Source of the DNA: Bacillota bacterium
Lineage (GTDB): Bacteria > Bacillota > Clostridia > Christensenellales > Pumilibacteraceae
DNA: 64,000 nucleotides
NCBI GenBank assembly: GCA_009787385.1
Contig: WRGC01000005.1
Span: 1 to 64,000 of the forward strand
Direction of reading: 5' to 3'
The position numbers and the translations under genes were made by a program. Below are positions 9,076-18,203 of this stretch, piece by piece. A model generated the notes under the pieces. That model had not been told where the DNA came from, did no database searches, and saw only the letters and a program-made list of their open reading frames with translations. Each line of letters begins with the position of its first letter. Position 1 is the stretch's first letter.

Positions 9076-9843
9076 ATGAAAAAATTAATTCTATTTGTGA
9101 TGACCCTATTATCTACTAGCATTCCAATATACACAAATAACAATTTCAATAACAACAAAAATGATACACAAGACAAAATTCAATATGCTCAAATTGTTAA
9201 TAGTACCAACTTATACCAAAAACTAGATGACGAATATGTTGAACTAACAACGCTCCCAACAACATACTTTGTAAGTATATTAGGTCAGGAAGAAGTGGGT
9301 GGATTTTTGCCTGTAAGCTATTTAGATTTAGATGGATATATTAAGTCAAGTGACATAGATATAGTAGACTATGAACCTGTCACAAAGGACACTGTAGGTG
9401 AAATCAACATCAACAATCCTGACATAAATAGTGTCAACCTTAGATATGTCCCGGATCATAATGACGCTGACAATATCATAGATCAAGTATCAAGAGATAA
9501 TCAAGGGCTATGCTACTATGGCTCAGTCAAAGGTAGCAACTTTAATGGCACTGATATATGGTACTATGTACGCACTATCAAAAATGGTCAAGCTGTAAGA
9601 GGATATGTATTTGGTGGAAACATGACTGCCACACCAATCAAAGACAATGTAGTTGTCAAAGTACCAAATCCTGACAGTGAAGACAATATCTCCAAAACGC
9701 CAAGTCCACTCTCAGACACTACACTCTATATCATAATAGGAGCATTATGTATTCCTGTAGTACTACTCATGATTTTTTCTTTCAAAAAAAAAACAAATAA
9801 TATCAAGAGTACTGTCAATACTCCTATCAATAATGTAGAATAA
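9076..9843 (+). CDS. secreted, membrane-anchored protein of unknown function
   Basis: I chose the ATG at 9076 (MKKLILFV) because GGAGAT lies 10 bases before it; an ATG at 9058 would have that ribosome site inside it. Residues 1-20 form a signal peptide, followed by an Asn-rich stretch, a region of about 150 residues with two beta-rich segments that resemble bacterial SH3-like modules (one around YAQIVNSTNLYQKL, one around VNLRYVPDHNDAD and WYYVRTI), a spacer and a C-terminal membrane helix (LYIIIGALCIPVVLLMIF) followed by a Lys-rich tail. The topology places the body outside the cell, anchored at its C-terminus. No catalytic motif is visible. Mobile element copy B starts right at its stop codon. 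Confidence 0.75.
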   Translation: MKKLILFVMTLLSTSIPIYTNNNFNNNKNDTQDKIQYAQIVNSTNLYQKLDDEYVELTTLPTTYFVSILGQEEVGGFLPVSYLDLDGYIKSSDIDIVDYEPVTKDTVGEININNPDINSVNLRYVPDHNDADNIIDQVSRDNQGLCYYGSVKGSNFNGTDIWYYVRTIKNGQAVRGYVFGGNMTATPIKDNVVVKVPNPDSEDNISKTPSPLSDTTLYIIIGALCIPVVLLMIFSFKKKTNNIKSTVNTPINNVE

Positions 9844-9846
9844 TTA

Positions 9847-10037
9847 GAGAGTTTACAACTAGCAGTTATTGACAATAAAATACAAACTTTCAACAAAACA
9901 GTCATTATTCTTTTTTGACGCCAAAAAAGAATCAAAAAAGCTATTGGGGAATCTCCCAACCCCCCTAACGCTTTAAGGTTGATTTTATTTAGAGTTGCTT
10001 CCTTGTACATCTTAATGTACTCTATTTGTACAATCCT
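9847..10037 (-). repeat. MITE-like intergenic element, copy B
   Basis: Inverted copy of the element described at 7198. The 10-bp T/A hairpin is intact; the G/C stem is GGGGGGTTGGGA with a reduced C arm. AATAATTA flanks it on both sides (9839-9846 and 10038-10045; extended 11-base matches differ at one position). The left flank includes the stop codon of the preceding gene, so insertion occurred just at the gene end. Confidence 0.85.
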
Positions 10038-10077
10038 AATAATTAAAGTATCATAAATTTGTACAAATATACTATAA

Positions 10078-10113
10078 CAAAAAAACAGTGTCACAATTAC
10101 GACACTGTTTTTT
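10078..10113 (-). terminator. rho-independent terminator
   Basis: AAAAAACAGTGTC and GACACTGTTTTTT form a 13-bp stem around an 8-base loop. It follows the minus-strand membrane-protein cluster (10139-11920) and would end its transcript; the symmetric A/T tails allow termination from the other side too. Confidence 0.85.
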
Positions 10114-10138
10114 GTTTTAATATCAAAATAATCCCTAG

Positions 10139-10421
10139 CTATATTTTATCATTTTTAAAAATTATTGCAGAAATAATAATAGGAGAAACACCTCCAATTG
10201 CCAAAATAATTCCCAACAATGACTGCAAATACATGCTAGCTATAAAAGCTAATACAATAGTCAATGGATATATTGTCACAAAATATGACTAAATCTTTTT
10301 CAATCTAGTCTTTGCTACACTACTATTTTTTGATGCAAAAAACAACCAAAATAAAATCAATACCACAAAAATCAATACAAGCCACAACTACTGTACCTAT
10401 AAGAAAATTAATATTATTCAT
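10139..10421 (-). pseudogene. small membrane protein, broken
   Basis: Starting at the ATG at 10419-10421, the frame gives MNNINFLIGTVVV and then must shift near 10378 to continue as a hydrophobic segment (LVLIFVVLILFWLFF). After a basic stretch (KTRLKK) comes an in-frame TAG at 10289-10291, then two more hydrophobic helices (IYPLTIVLAFIASMYL, LLGIILAIGGVSPIIISAI) and a stop at 10139. The pieces add to about 93 residues with three membrane helices, so a once-functional small membrane protein carrying one frameshift and one nonsense change is the simplest reading. The ATG overlaps the stop of the preceding small frame (ATGA). Confidence 0.5.
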
Positions 10422-10570
10422 GCAATAACCAAATATACATTATATCCCCTAGTTACACCAAACAACCAATATCTCTCAACATTATAACTATTTTCTCTAT
10501 CATCAAGACTAGTTGCTTGTTTCATACAATTGTATGCATTTAGAGATATACCACAACTATGTCCTGCCAT
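10418..10570 (-). CDS. small hypothetical protein (50 aa)
   Basis: ATG at 10568-10570 opens MAGHSCGISLNAYNCMKQ and runs to a TGA at 10418-10420 that overlaps the next ATG. It has two Cys and ends in a hydrophobic segment (YNVYLVIA). It lies directly after the four-helix protein gene on the same strand and is coupled to the following membrane frame by the ATGA overlap. The ribosome site is weak (GGAATTA). Family unknown; it could also be the remnant of a longer gene. Confidence 0.4.
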   Translation of the reverse strand: MAGHSCGISLNAYNCMKQATSLDDRENSYNVERYWLFGVTRGYNVYLVIA

Positions 10571-10599
10571 TAATTCCAAATCTATTACAATTGATTTGA

Positions 10600-11043
10600 T
10601 TATATTTTGTTAGATATAATTGTTTGGACTCTCTTGTGCGTAACACCAACCATATAGATAGAAATCATATCAAACACAACATATATCCATGTTGTAACAA
10701 AAAAACTGTCACTTGGAAACTGATACATTGACGGTACAAAAAGATGGCTATTAAACATAAATACTAAGATTATTAATGCAACCTGAGTTCCTATGCTCAA
10801 AATCAATTCAAACCAAAATCTAAACTTTGTTGTTATATATTGCTTATTGCTAAGCAAAAATTTTGCTCTTTTGATAAGAATAAATATAACCACAATCTCT
10901 AACACAGTAATTAGTACAACAGTAAATATAGCCGTAGGATGTGTAAACCGCCAAGCAAACCAAGCAATAACAGTCAATATACAATATATTGTATAAGATT
11001 TTAAGAATACTCTCTCTTCCTTATTTTCATCTACATTGTACAT
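10600..11043 (-). CDS. four-helix membrane protein, unknown function
   Basis: The ATG at 11041-11043 (MYNVDENKEE) is preceded by AAGGGAG at good spacing, which decides the start inside the tail of the upstream gene's intergenic space. The protein has a charged N-terminus and about four hydrophobic helices (YTIYCILTVIAWFAWRF, AIFTVVLITVLEIVVIFILI, FELILSIGTQVALIILVFMF, WIYVVFDMISIYMVGV). No enzyme or transporter motif is recognised. It begins 10 bases after the stop of the 11054-11920 gene, so the two are co-transcribed and probably act together at the membrane. Confidence 0.7.
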   Translation of the reverse strand: MYNVDENKEERVFLKSYTIYCILTVIAWFAWRFTHPTAIFTVVLITVLEIVVIFILIKRAKFLLSNKQYITTKFRFWFELILSIGTQVALIILVFMFNSHLFVPSMYQFPSDSFFVTTWIYVVFDMISIYMVGVTHKRVQTIISNKI

Positions 11044-11053
11044 TTTTACTCCC

Positions 11054-11920
11054 TTATCCACATACCCAAGATACTCCAATAGGTATACCAAACCAACCTG
11101 TCCTTACTTCAAACCCAACTCTAAACCCATTATGATGAGATCCATTTACATACATAGCTACTACTAGACCTATTTCAGCCGCAACTACCAATGCTAATGC
11201 AATCCACCCGATAACAGGGATTCCTGATGCAATAGTTTTTATTGCATCTACTACGCCTGTTACAATAGAATTAAACAAAGGATATTCCATCAAAATTTTG
11301 TAGCTTTGAATAATGAAATTTGCTGTTGTTCCCCAATTTCCAGACATTGTATAGCGTATGTCTTCAATAAATCTATACATTTTTTCACAATCATACGACG
11401 AAATAGATATCCCTGCAAACCAATCCCTTGATTGCATATCTGACATTGAACTATCATCCAACCAATCCATTTCACCATTAGCTATCTTATAAATCTTTTC
11501 TATAGATTGAGTAAAAACAACTTTCTCATATTCTCCAAAATAAGATGTCAAATAATCTAACAATTCTATTGGTTCAACCCCACTATCCATCATTAAGTAC
11601 AATACATCAAAAAAGTTTTGATCATATCTATCAAACAATGTATCATAATCCAACAATTCTGAACTTTCTTGTTCACTTTTATTGCTAATTCTATTTTCTT
11701 CTCTAGCTTTTTCAAATGAACTTTGTATATCAGCCTTATATCCAGAATAAATCTCTCTAAATGTCTCTTGTCTAGATGACAATTGCAAGGGATTAATTCC
11801 ATTATTTTTGCTTTTCAAATAAGCAACCATGCCTATAGTTGCTGTGACAATAAATGCTAATGACAATGCTACAATACCTATCATCTTAGTCATTTTCTGT
11901 CTTGCTTGAATTTTACTCAT
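11054..11920 (-). CDS. membrane protein with N- and C-terminal hydrophobic segments, unknown
   Basis: A signal-anchor helix (GIVALSLAFIVTATIGMVAYL, residues about 14-34) is followed by a long acidic, helical middle part (EREEN/DLLDYDTLFDRY-like text) without Cys pairs. The end is glycine-rich: a hydrophobic block around residues 230-255 (VDAIKTIASGIPVIGWIAL) leads to a short aromatic tail ending IPIGVSWVCG. A late membrane-inserting segment of this kind resembles that of pore-forming or bacteriocin-like proteins, but I see no known family signature. AGGAG precedes the ATG. It heads the cluster with 10600-11043 and the two small frames below it. Confidence 0.65.
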   Translation of the reverse strand: MSKIQARQKMTKMIGIVALSLAFIVTATIGMVAYLKSKNNGINPLQLSSRQETFREIYSGYKADIQSSFEKAREENRISNKSEQESSELLDYDTLFDRYDQNFFDVLYLMMDSGVEPIELLDYLTSYFGEYEKVVFTQSIEKIYKIANGEMDWLDDSSMSDMQSRDWFAGISISSYDCEKMYRFIEDIRYTMSGNWGTTANFIIQSYKILMEYPLFNSIVTGVVDAIKTIASGIPVIGWIALALVVAAEIGLVVAMYVNGSHHNGFRVGFEVRTGWFGIPIGVSWVCG

Positions 11921-12344
11921 AAAAAAAATCTCCTAAAATTTATTTATCTTAGAAGACATTGCATATATTCACTTGTAACTATACTGCCTAATCACCCAGC
12001 ACCTAATCTCTATTACCTCTCTAATTACATATCATTTTTTATCTAGAATATTTTATATGTATACCAAAGGAGCAAGGAGCAAGGAGCAAGGAGCAAGGAG
12101 CAAGGAGCAAGCAATATCCTTTAAAACCTACCTTATTTATACTTTCATTATATCATATATGTATATGTGTGTCAATAAGTTTTTCATATTTTTGTAGTAG
12201 TATCTACCATATTTTTACATATTTTTATTGACCATATTACATAAGTGATATATAATATTCGTATACTCTCTCACTTATATATTGAAACAAAATTAACTGC
12301 ATTTATTATATACAATAATATAATCAATACTACATGGAGATATT
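11921..12344. other. intergenic region, 424 bases, with heptamer tandem repeat
   Basis: Region between divergent genes (11054-11920 on minus, 12345-13427 on plus). Apart from the GGAGCAA array at 12069-12110 it is A/T-rich with no frame of coding quality on either strand. Promoters for both genes must lie here; I found no unambiguous -35/-10 pair. Confidence 0.5.
12069..12110 (+). repeat. six exact tandem copies of GGAGCAA
   Basis: Six perfect 7-base units, 42 bases in all, in the divergent intergenic region. The unit carries an AGGAG-like Shine-Dalgarno core, but it is 235 bases from the nearest downstream start, so a ribosome-binding role is unlikely. Unit length is not a multiple of three. 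Perfect identity suggests recent expansion by slippage. Confidence 0.9.
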
Positions 12345-13427
12345 ATGCAATCCAATACACACAAATTTAGTAAAATAATATGTGTTCCTATAATATTATT
12401 AGCTTGTGTCATACTAATGGCATGCACTGGCAAACCAACAGATGAAAGCAATGACAATGCACCAAACTATGGGACAATGATAATTGGAAAGTATACTTTG
12501 CAAGATGAAACTATAGGCTTGTTTAACAACCAACCTCTATCAGTATATAGCTTAGAATTTATAGAAGATATGCCTTTAATTATTGTCACATACAATGATT
12601 CGGCTTCTATACAAAACTACAAAGAATATTTGGGATACTATTATGAACAAGATACCAATTACTTTGCAATAAGTGAAACAATCTATATGCAATTTGCAAA
12701 TAGCAACCTAACAATAATAAAAAAAGTAACTATAGATGATTCTATAGAAGAACTTGAATACTATACAAATGAAATAAACGACTATACACCCGAAGAAAAT
12801 CCATTCAAAGACCCCGTAAAATATGAAAACCATTCTCTTGTTGGAACTTGGGAAAATGGATACGCTACATTTCAATTTTTAAATAGTGGAATAGCAATTA
12901 TTTCTAACAAACAAGATACTAATATCCCCAATAACCAAATTCAAACATTCAAAATTAGATATATTTTATTTGATGGTGGGAGACAGTTTTATATTTATTT
13001 AGATGGAAGACAAGAAACTTATGAAATAAATTTTAGAGAAAATGACAATCTTGTTGATATATATTATGCAAAAGATTTTGGGGGATACAAAAAGGGTGAA
13101 TATGCAAGCACACTAATCCTACAATCGGTAACTGGCAAACTAATATTAGAATTTGAAACAAATATACTTGTAGGACAAACTCAACAAATATTAGCTTATT
13201 ACAATGACAACAATCAATCCATAATAATAGACGACAATACATCAATTGATTGGTATATTATACATGGTGATAGTGCTTCAATATCAAACAATGGTACAAT
13301 AAAAGGACTACATGATGGTGATCAAGGTAGTAGGTCTCGTACAACAGTTATTCAAGCTAAGTACAATGGACAGTATGCAATTAGATCTATAAAAGTAAAA
13401 GAATTATCTACTTCTTTTGTATATTAA
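12345..13427 (+). CDS. lipoprotein with C-terminal Ig-like (BIG2-type) domain
   Basis: Exported and lipid-anchored: the signal peptide ends in the lipobox LMAC, with the modified Cys at residue 27. After a Thr/Asn linker come about 220 residues of beta-rich sequence with repeated aromatic/charged strands (IGKYTLQDETIGLF, LVGTWENGYATFQF), which look like lipocalin-like 'GTW' modules. From about residue 265 an Ig-like segment (KLILEFETNILVGQTQQI ... DWYIIHGDSASISNNGTI) resembles BIG2 domains. TGGAGATATT precedes the ATG. A strong terminator follows at 13557. Likely a cell-surface binding protein; ligand unknown. Confidence 0.75.
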   Translation: MQSNTHKFSKIICVPIILLACVILMACTGKPTDESNDNAPNYGTMIIGKYTLQDETIGLFNNQPLSVYSLEFIEDMPLIIVTYNDSASIQNYKEYLGYYYEQDTNYFAISETIYMQFANSNLTIIKKVTIDDSIEELEYYTNEINDYTPEENPFKDPVKYENHSLVGTWENGYATFQFLNSGIAIISNKQDTNIPNNQIQTFKIRYILFDGGRQFYIYLDGRQETYEINFRENDNLVDIYYAKDFGGYKKGEYASTLILQSVTGKLILEFETNILVGQTQQILAYYNDNNQSIIIDDNTSIDWYIIHGDSASISNNGTIKGLHDGDQGSRSRTTVIQAKYNGQYAIRSIKVKELSTSFVY

Positions 13428-13556
13428 TTATATATGTAAAAGTAATATCATCAAATTTGATTATAATAAATTAATTTTGCAAAATCAATTTATTGCTAGT
13501 TCAAAATATTAATATCTCAATCATTATCCTAATATTTTTGTTTAAACCTTTATTAT

Positions 13557-13602
13557 AACAAATAGTCAATTCTATTTTAAGAATTGACTATTTGTTTTTT
13601 TT
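13557..13602. terminator. bidirectional terminator
   Basis: A perfect 17-bp stem (13557-13573 with 13580-13596; arms AACAAATAGTCAATTCT and its complement) with a 6-base loop and a T run on the plus strand. It separates the convergent lipoprotein gene (+) and the 13623-14243 gene (-). Confidence 0.9.
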
Positions 13603-13622
13603 ACAAAGTACCAACAACAATA

Positions 13623-14243
13623 CTATCTATTAAAGCTACTAAAAAATGGTGTATCAAAGAAAGCCTGACATCCACCAACATTGTCGCATTCATCATAATC
13701 TACAGTTCCATAAACAGGAATAATTAGATCTACATCACCAACTAATCTAGTTAAAACAACTACACAACAAGTCATAGCAATCAATTCTATTCCATCAAAT
13801 CTTGCTCTCAATGCTTCTAAATTGACAGTACTCTCTACTGAATATGATTGAAAACCCGCCCTTGGCACACGCATAAGTATGTCCAAACCATGGTCCAAAT
13901 ATGCCCTAGCTGTACCTGCTCTACCTGTACTATCTACAAACTCTATAGTAGTAGGAATATGTATATCAAATGATACTCTGCTCAAGCCTCTCTCACCTAC
14001 ATCACTAATAACCAAATTTTGCACAGGTGTATATTCACCACTACTAGTAGCTGACACAAATCTAAGTGGTGGTGTAGGCACAAAACTAAAATCAACAATC
14101 TGTGCAGTAAAGTCTTCTCTATCCAATCTAGTTACACATCCATCAAAAACTCGTCGTGCCTGTATGGCAATCCTATCACACAAACCTCTCAATGCTTGCC
14201 CATCTAATATCTGTCCTGTCCTAATACCGTCTCTAGTACGCAT
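13623..14243 (-). CDS. conserved Clostridia-type protein, possibly spore-associated
   Basis: 206 residues without signal peptide or membrane helix. The sequence is Arg/Asp-rich and beta-rich, opening with DGQALRGLCDRIAIQARRVFDGC and ending with VVVLTRLVGDVDLIIPVYG before a Cys-containing acidic tail (YDECDNVGGC). The ending resembles proteins from sporulating Clostridia that finish in 'V-L-V-P-SYG', so a spore-layer role is a guess from memory of that pattern, not a motif-based assignment. Base composition is less A/T-biased than its neighbours. GGGAG precedes the ATG. A 12-bp inverted repeat (14241-14252 / 14289-14300) brackets the ribosome site and includes the start codon. Confidence 0.6.
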   Translation of the reverse strand: MRTRDGIRTGQILDGQALRGLCDRIAIQARRVFDGCVTRLDREDFTAQIVDFSFVPTPPLRFVSATSSGEYTPVQNLVISDVGERGLSRVSFDIHIPTTIEFVDSTGRAGTARAYLDHGLDILMRVPRAGFQSYSVESTVNLEALRARFDGIELIAMTCCVVVLTRLVGDVDLIIPVYGTVDYDECDNVGGCQAFFDTPFFSSFNR

Positions 14244-14300
14244 AGATATGTTGCTCCCTATTGTTGTTTATTATTCATGGTATGCAATAACATATCTATG
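14241..14300 (-). promoter_or_regulatory. 12-bp inverted repeat overlapping a start codon
   Basis: CATAGATATGTT (14241-14252) and AACATATCTATG (14289-14300) are exact complements. In the mRNA of the 13623-14243 gene the 3' arm ends in the AUG and the GGGAG ribosome site lies within the 36-base loop, close to the 3' arm. Pairing would bury the start codon. It could equally be a protein-binding operator. Confidence 0.5.
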
Positions 14301-14325
14301 TGTTACATAAAACAAAATTTTTATA

Positions 14326-15171
14326 CTAATTAATTTTAAAATCAACAATATTACCTGATGAACTATCCAACTTAGATGCCAAAATATTATAACAATCCAC
14401 TATATCTTTCACACCATTGATATAGTCTTTGCTATATAGTTCTAACATTATTGGAGCTTTTATCCCTTTTTGAACAATGCAATTAAATATAGCATCCCAC
14501 TTAGCTGTACCATCTATAGGCAAACATGGAATATTGTCCAATCCCACATCACACAAGTGTATTGTACTAATTCTATCACCACACTGTTTCAAAAACTCTA
14601 TAGGGTCTTTCCCTCCTTGTATAGCCTGCTTTATATCTATAGTAGCATACAAATCAGGACATAGTGTTGAGAGTCTTTCAAAATATTCGGGCGTATCAAA
14701 ATATCCATAGTGTATATTTTCGTAAGACAATCTCAATCCATATTTGCTCAAGACTTCACACACTTCATTTATACCACTCGCCAACTTTGAATAATTGTGT
14801 ATATATGAATGTCGTTTTAATTTGAGTGGTCCATGAAATGTAACAAATTTTGCACCCAAAACTTGAGCTGTTTTGCAAACATTGTGAAGTAGTTCAAATG
14901 CGTCATCTCTCACTCTTTTAGAAACATTGAGCAACTCACCTTCATACTGCATTCCTCTACTGTGTACACTATGCACTACGACATCACCTTTGCGTGAATT
15001 GAGTAATTGAGCAAATTCTATAGTATACTCGCATGTACTACTCAAAAATACCTCAGCAATTTCTACCTTATTCTGTTTATAAAAATCAAAACAATCTTCA
15101 TTGTTGCAAATTCCAAAAAAAGAAGCCGTACTTACTCCAAACGGAATACCATGTGTATTTTTGTATCTCAT
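14326..15171 (-). CDS. sugar phosphate isomerase/epimerase-like TIM barrel
   Basis: An AP-endonuclease-2 / xylose-isomerase-like TIM barrel. Metal-binding segments are visible: VVHSVHSRG and FVTFHGP (His ligands), LSYENIHYG (Glu), TIDIKQAIQ (Asp/Gln), ISTIHLCDV (His, Asp) and IMLELYSKD (Glu). Such proteins isomerise or epimerise sugars, or act as endonuclease IV homologues; the sequence does not single out a substrate. The length of 281 is typical. It has no Shine-Dalgarno; its ATG lies six bases after a TATAAT box, so translation is probably leaderless. The gene is monocistronic between the 13623-14243 gene and spoIIID. Confidence 0.8.
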   Translation of the reverse strand: MRYKNTHGIPFGVSTASFFGICNNEDCFDFYKQNKVEIAEVFLSSTCEYTIEFAQLLNSRKGDVVVHSVHSRGMQYEGELLNVSKRVRDDAFELLHNVCKTAQVLGAKFVTFHGPLKLKRHSYIHNYSKLASGINEVCEVLSKYGLRLSYENIHYGYFDTPEYFERLSTLCPDLYATIDIKQAIQGGKDPIEFLKQCGDRISTIHLCDVGLDNIPCLPIDGTAKWDAIFNCIVQKGIKAPIMLELYSKDYINGVKDIVDCYNILASKLDSSSGNIVDFKIN

Positions 15172-15177
15172 ATTAGT

Positions 15178-15207
15178 ATTATATTATATTGTATAGTAAA
15201 CTGTCAA
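15178..15207 (-). promoter_or_regulatory. promoter with -10 box six bases before the isomerase ATG
   Basis: Minus strand TTGACA (15202-15207), 18-base spacer, TATAAT (15178-15183), then ACTAAT and the ATG at 15171. Both hexamers match the sigma-A consensus perfectly, so transcription starting at the A of the ATG is expected. Confidence 0.75.
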
Positions 15208-15333
15208 AGTGAATTGCACATATAACTCAACAAAGTATAGTACACAATACTTTGTCGTATTTTGTCATAAATTGTAACAGTATCACAATATAATAGATTA
15301 CTGCCTTTTAAATAACTAGGAGAGCAACAATTT

Positions 15334-15642
15334 ATGCAAAAAAATTTTAAAAAAAATACTATACTAGATACCAATTGCAAGTCACACATAGCAGTTAGAT
15401 CAGTACAACTTGCCCATTACATATGTCAACACAACACTACTGTTAGGGAAACTGCCATAGTGTTTGACATTTCAAAAAGTACAGTACACAAAGATATCTC
15501 TCAAAGACTAAAACACATAGATCTAGAGCTATACAAAAAAGTAAAAAAAATTATAGACAAAAACTTGGCAGAAAGACATTTGAGAGGGGGGCAAGCAACA
15601 AAGAATAGATACCTAACACAATCAAGAAAAACAAAAAATTAA
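15334..15642 (+). CDS. spoIIID: sporulation transcription factor SpoIIID
   Basis: SpoIIID is the mother-cell DNA-binding regulator that acts after sigma-E. The helix-turn-helix is at about residues 36-60 (RETAIVFDISKSTVHKDISQRL) and the basic C-terminal DNA contact segment reads ERHLRGGQATKNRY; both are hallmarks. It has a short extra N-terminal stretch compared with the 93-residue Bacillus protein. AGGAGAG precedes the ATG. The upstream region (15250-15300) lacks a good sigma-A pair and holds GTCATAAAT about 14 bases before CACAATAT, loosely like a sigma-E promoter. It ends at a terminator shared with gap. Confidence 0.93.
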   Translation: MQKNFKKNTILDTNCKSHIAVRSVQLAHYICQHNTTVRETAIVFDISKSTVHKDISQRLKHIDLELYKKVKKIIDKNLAERHLRGGQATKNRYLTQSRKTKN

Positions 15643-15643
15643 G

Positions 15644-15675
15644 AAATATCCACCTGAAAATACAGGTGGATATTT
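15644..15675. terminator. bidirectional terminator between spoIIID and gap
   Basis: Perfect 13-bp stem (AAATATCCACCTG / CAGGTGGATATTT) with a 6-base loop. It lies between convergent spoIIID (+) and gap (-). The T tract is clearer on the minus strand. Confidence 0.8.
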
Positions 15676-15706
15676 AGATTTATATATTATATTTTATAAC
15701 TTAGTC

Positions 15707-16786
<1,080 letters not shown>

Positions 16787-16822
16787 CTTAATTATAATTG
16801 ATATCTCAAATAGAAAAGTGAA

Positions 16823-17000
16823 AAGTAGTGTACAAATAGAGTAATTAAGATGAAAAAAGTAACAACTAATTAAAATCACCCTTAAAGCGTTCGGGGGTAT
16901 TCTCAACATCCAATACCTAATTCTTTTTGGCATCAAAAAAGAATTATAGTAGTTTTGTTTATTGTTTCTTATTATTAATATACACGAGTTGCACACTCTC
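16823..17000 (+). repeat. MITE-like intergenic element, copy C
   Basis: Copy with a degenerate G/C hairpin (GGGGGTATTCTCAACATCCAATACC) and a mutated 10-bp hairpin (loop GCAT). Left end AGTGTACAAATAG and right end GTTGCACACTC are recognisable. AAGTGAA occurs on both sides (16816-16822 and 17001-17007). It lies upstream of the gap promoter and downstream of the glucokinase terminator. Confidence 0.8.
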
Positions 17001-17124
17001 AAGTGAACTACATAACAAAAAGATATTAGCTATAAAATAATTCCAAATAGTTGATTGTATAATATTTGTATCTAAAAACACTACAATATAAAATAGTATC
17101 GCTCAACATAATGTTGTTGAATAA

Positions 17125-17157
17125 AAAACTACCCAAAAACAATTTTTGGGTAGTTTT
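17125..17157 (-). terminator. terminator downstream of glucokinase
   Basis: Perfect 15-bp stem (AAAACTACCCAAAAA / TTTTTGGGTAGTTTT) with a 3-base loop, about 80 bases after the end of the glucokinase gene. Confidence 0.85.
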
Positions 17158-17236
17158 ACAATAATTGAGTAAATTAGAAAACGAAATTATTTCATAAATA
17201 TTGATGAGATACTTTATATAAATGACTATCCACAAT

Positions 17237-18133
17237 TTATTGTCTTGTCAATGCAACTGCACCATATATACCTGCACCGTTTTGCAAACTAGCATACTTA
17301 AACTCTACAGGTTTTTTATAATTTGCACCATAATACTTACCTTGCACTCGTTGTTGTAACAAATCCAAAAACAAATTGCCCGTATGACTTATACCACCAC
17401 CCACAACCACAACTTGTGGATTGAAAATATTAATCAAATTAATTGTAGCTGTTGCAAATATTGACACATATTCATCTACTAGCGGTTTAATTTGAGGGTC
17501 ACTATAGTTTTGCCAAATGTGCATAAGTGTGACTTTTTTACCCAATTTTTCACTCACCCAATTAATAAAAACTATTGCAGAGCAATATGACTCAAAGCAA
17601 CCATTCAAGCCACAAGTACACAGTTGTCCTCCTTGTATCAATATATGATGCCCAAGCTCTGCTCCTGCCCACAACTTTCCATCCTTAACCACGCCACCAC
17701 CTATACCTGTACCTACAGTCAAAAATACTATGTCACTGTAGTCTTTTCCACTACCAAAAACTTGCTCACCCAAAGCTGCTGCGTCAGCATCATTGGCTAC
17801 ACAGACAGTAGTGCCTATTTTAGATTCTAGATGTTGTTTGATAGGGACATTTTCCCAATGCATGTTGTTGTTGTAAAGCACAACCCCATTGGCATCTATC
17901 AATCCAGGACAACCCACTCCTATTCCATCAAGTTGTGTAGTCTCAATGCTAACATTTTTGCAAATACTATGTATCATTTCACACATATTATCAAGTATTT
18001 GTGTAGGTGTAAGTATATCTGACTTAGTGTCCATCGCATCTTGACATACCATATGTCCCGAACAATCTACAATACCAAATTTTATAGAAGTTCCACCAAT
18101 ATCTATGCCTAATGTGTATTTTTTATTATCCAT
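17237..18133 (-). CDS. glk: ROK-family glucokinase
   Basis: ATP-dependent sugar kinase of the ROK family, which feeds glucose into glycolysis. Phosphate-binding motif at residues 6-16 (LGIDIGGTSIK), sugar-binding VANDADAAALGE with the catalytic Asp, TVGTGIGGGVV, the ROK His in GHHILIQGG and the zinc site CTCGLNGCFE. 298 residues is standard. AAAGGAG precedes the ATG. It lies downstream of ruvC with a 70-base gap and may share its transcript. It is not part of either PTS cluster, so it would act on free glucose released by other routes. Confidence 0.92.
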   Translation of the reverse strand: MDNKKYTLGIDIGGTSIKFGIVDCSGHMVCQDAMDTKSDILTPTQILDNMCEMIHSICKNVSIETTQLDGIGVGCPGLIDANGVVLYNNNMHWENVPIKQHLESKIGTTVCVANDADAAALGEQVFGSGKDYSDIVFLTVGTGIGGGVVKDGKLWAGAELGHHILIQGGQLCTCGLNGCFESYCSAIVFINWVSEKLGKKVTLMHIWQNYSDPQIKPLVDEYVSIFATATINLINIFNPQVVVVGGGISHTGNLFLDLLQQRVQGKYYGANYKKPVEFKYASLQNGAGIYGAVALTRQ

Positions 18134-18203
18134 ATATTCTCCTTTATGTAAGTATCCAACTTAACAATTTGAGTCAATATTTTTTAAAACAATAGCAAAT
18201 ATC

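Noticed and set aside
9726-10094. Frames with a shared FWRQKRI-type segment at 9726-10094 and 59733-59942, looking like a small conserved protein family.
   Set aside because: The shared part lies wholly within the dispersed element; other copies break the frame and lack starts or ribosome sites, so the similarity is that of the DNA repeat.
12069-12110. Possible CRISPR array (also the 45621-45770 repeat).
   Set aside because: Units are contiguous 7-mers or 15-mers with no spacers and no cas genes are present.
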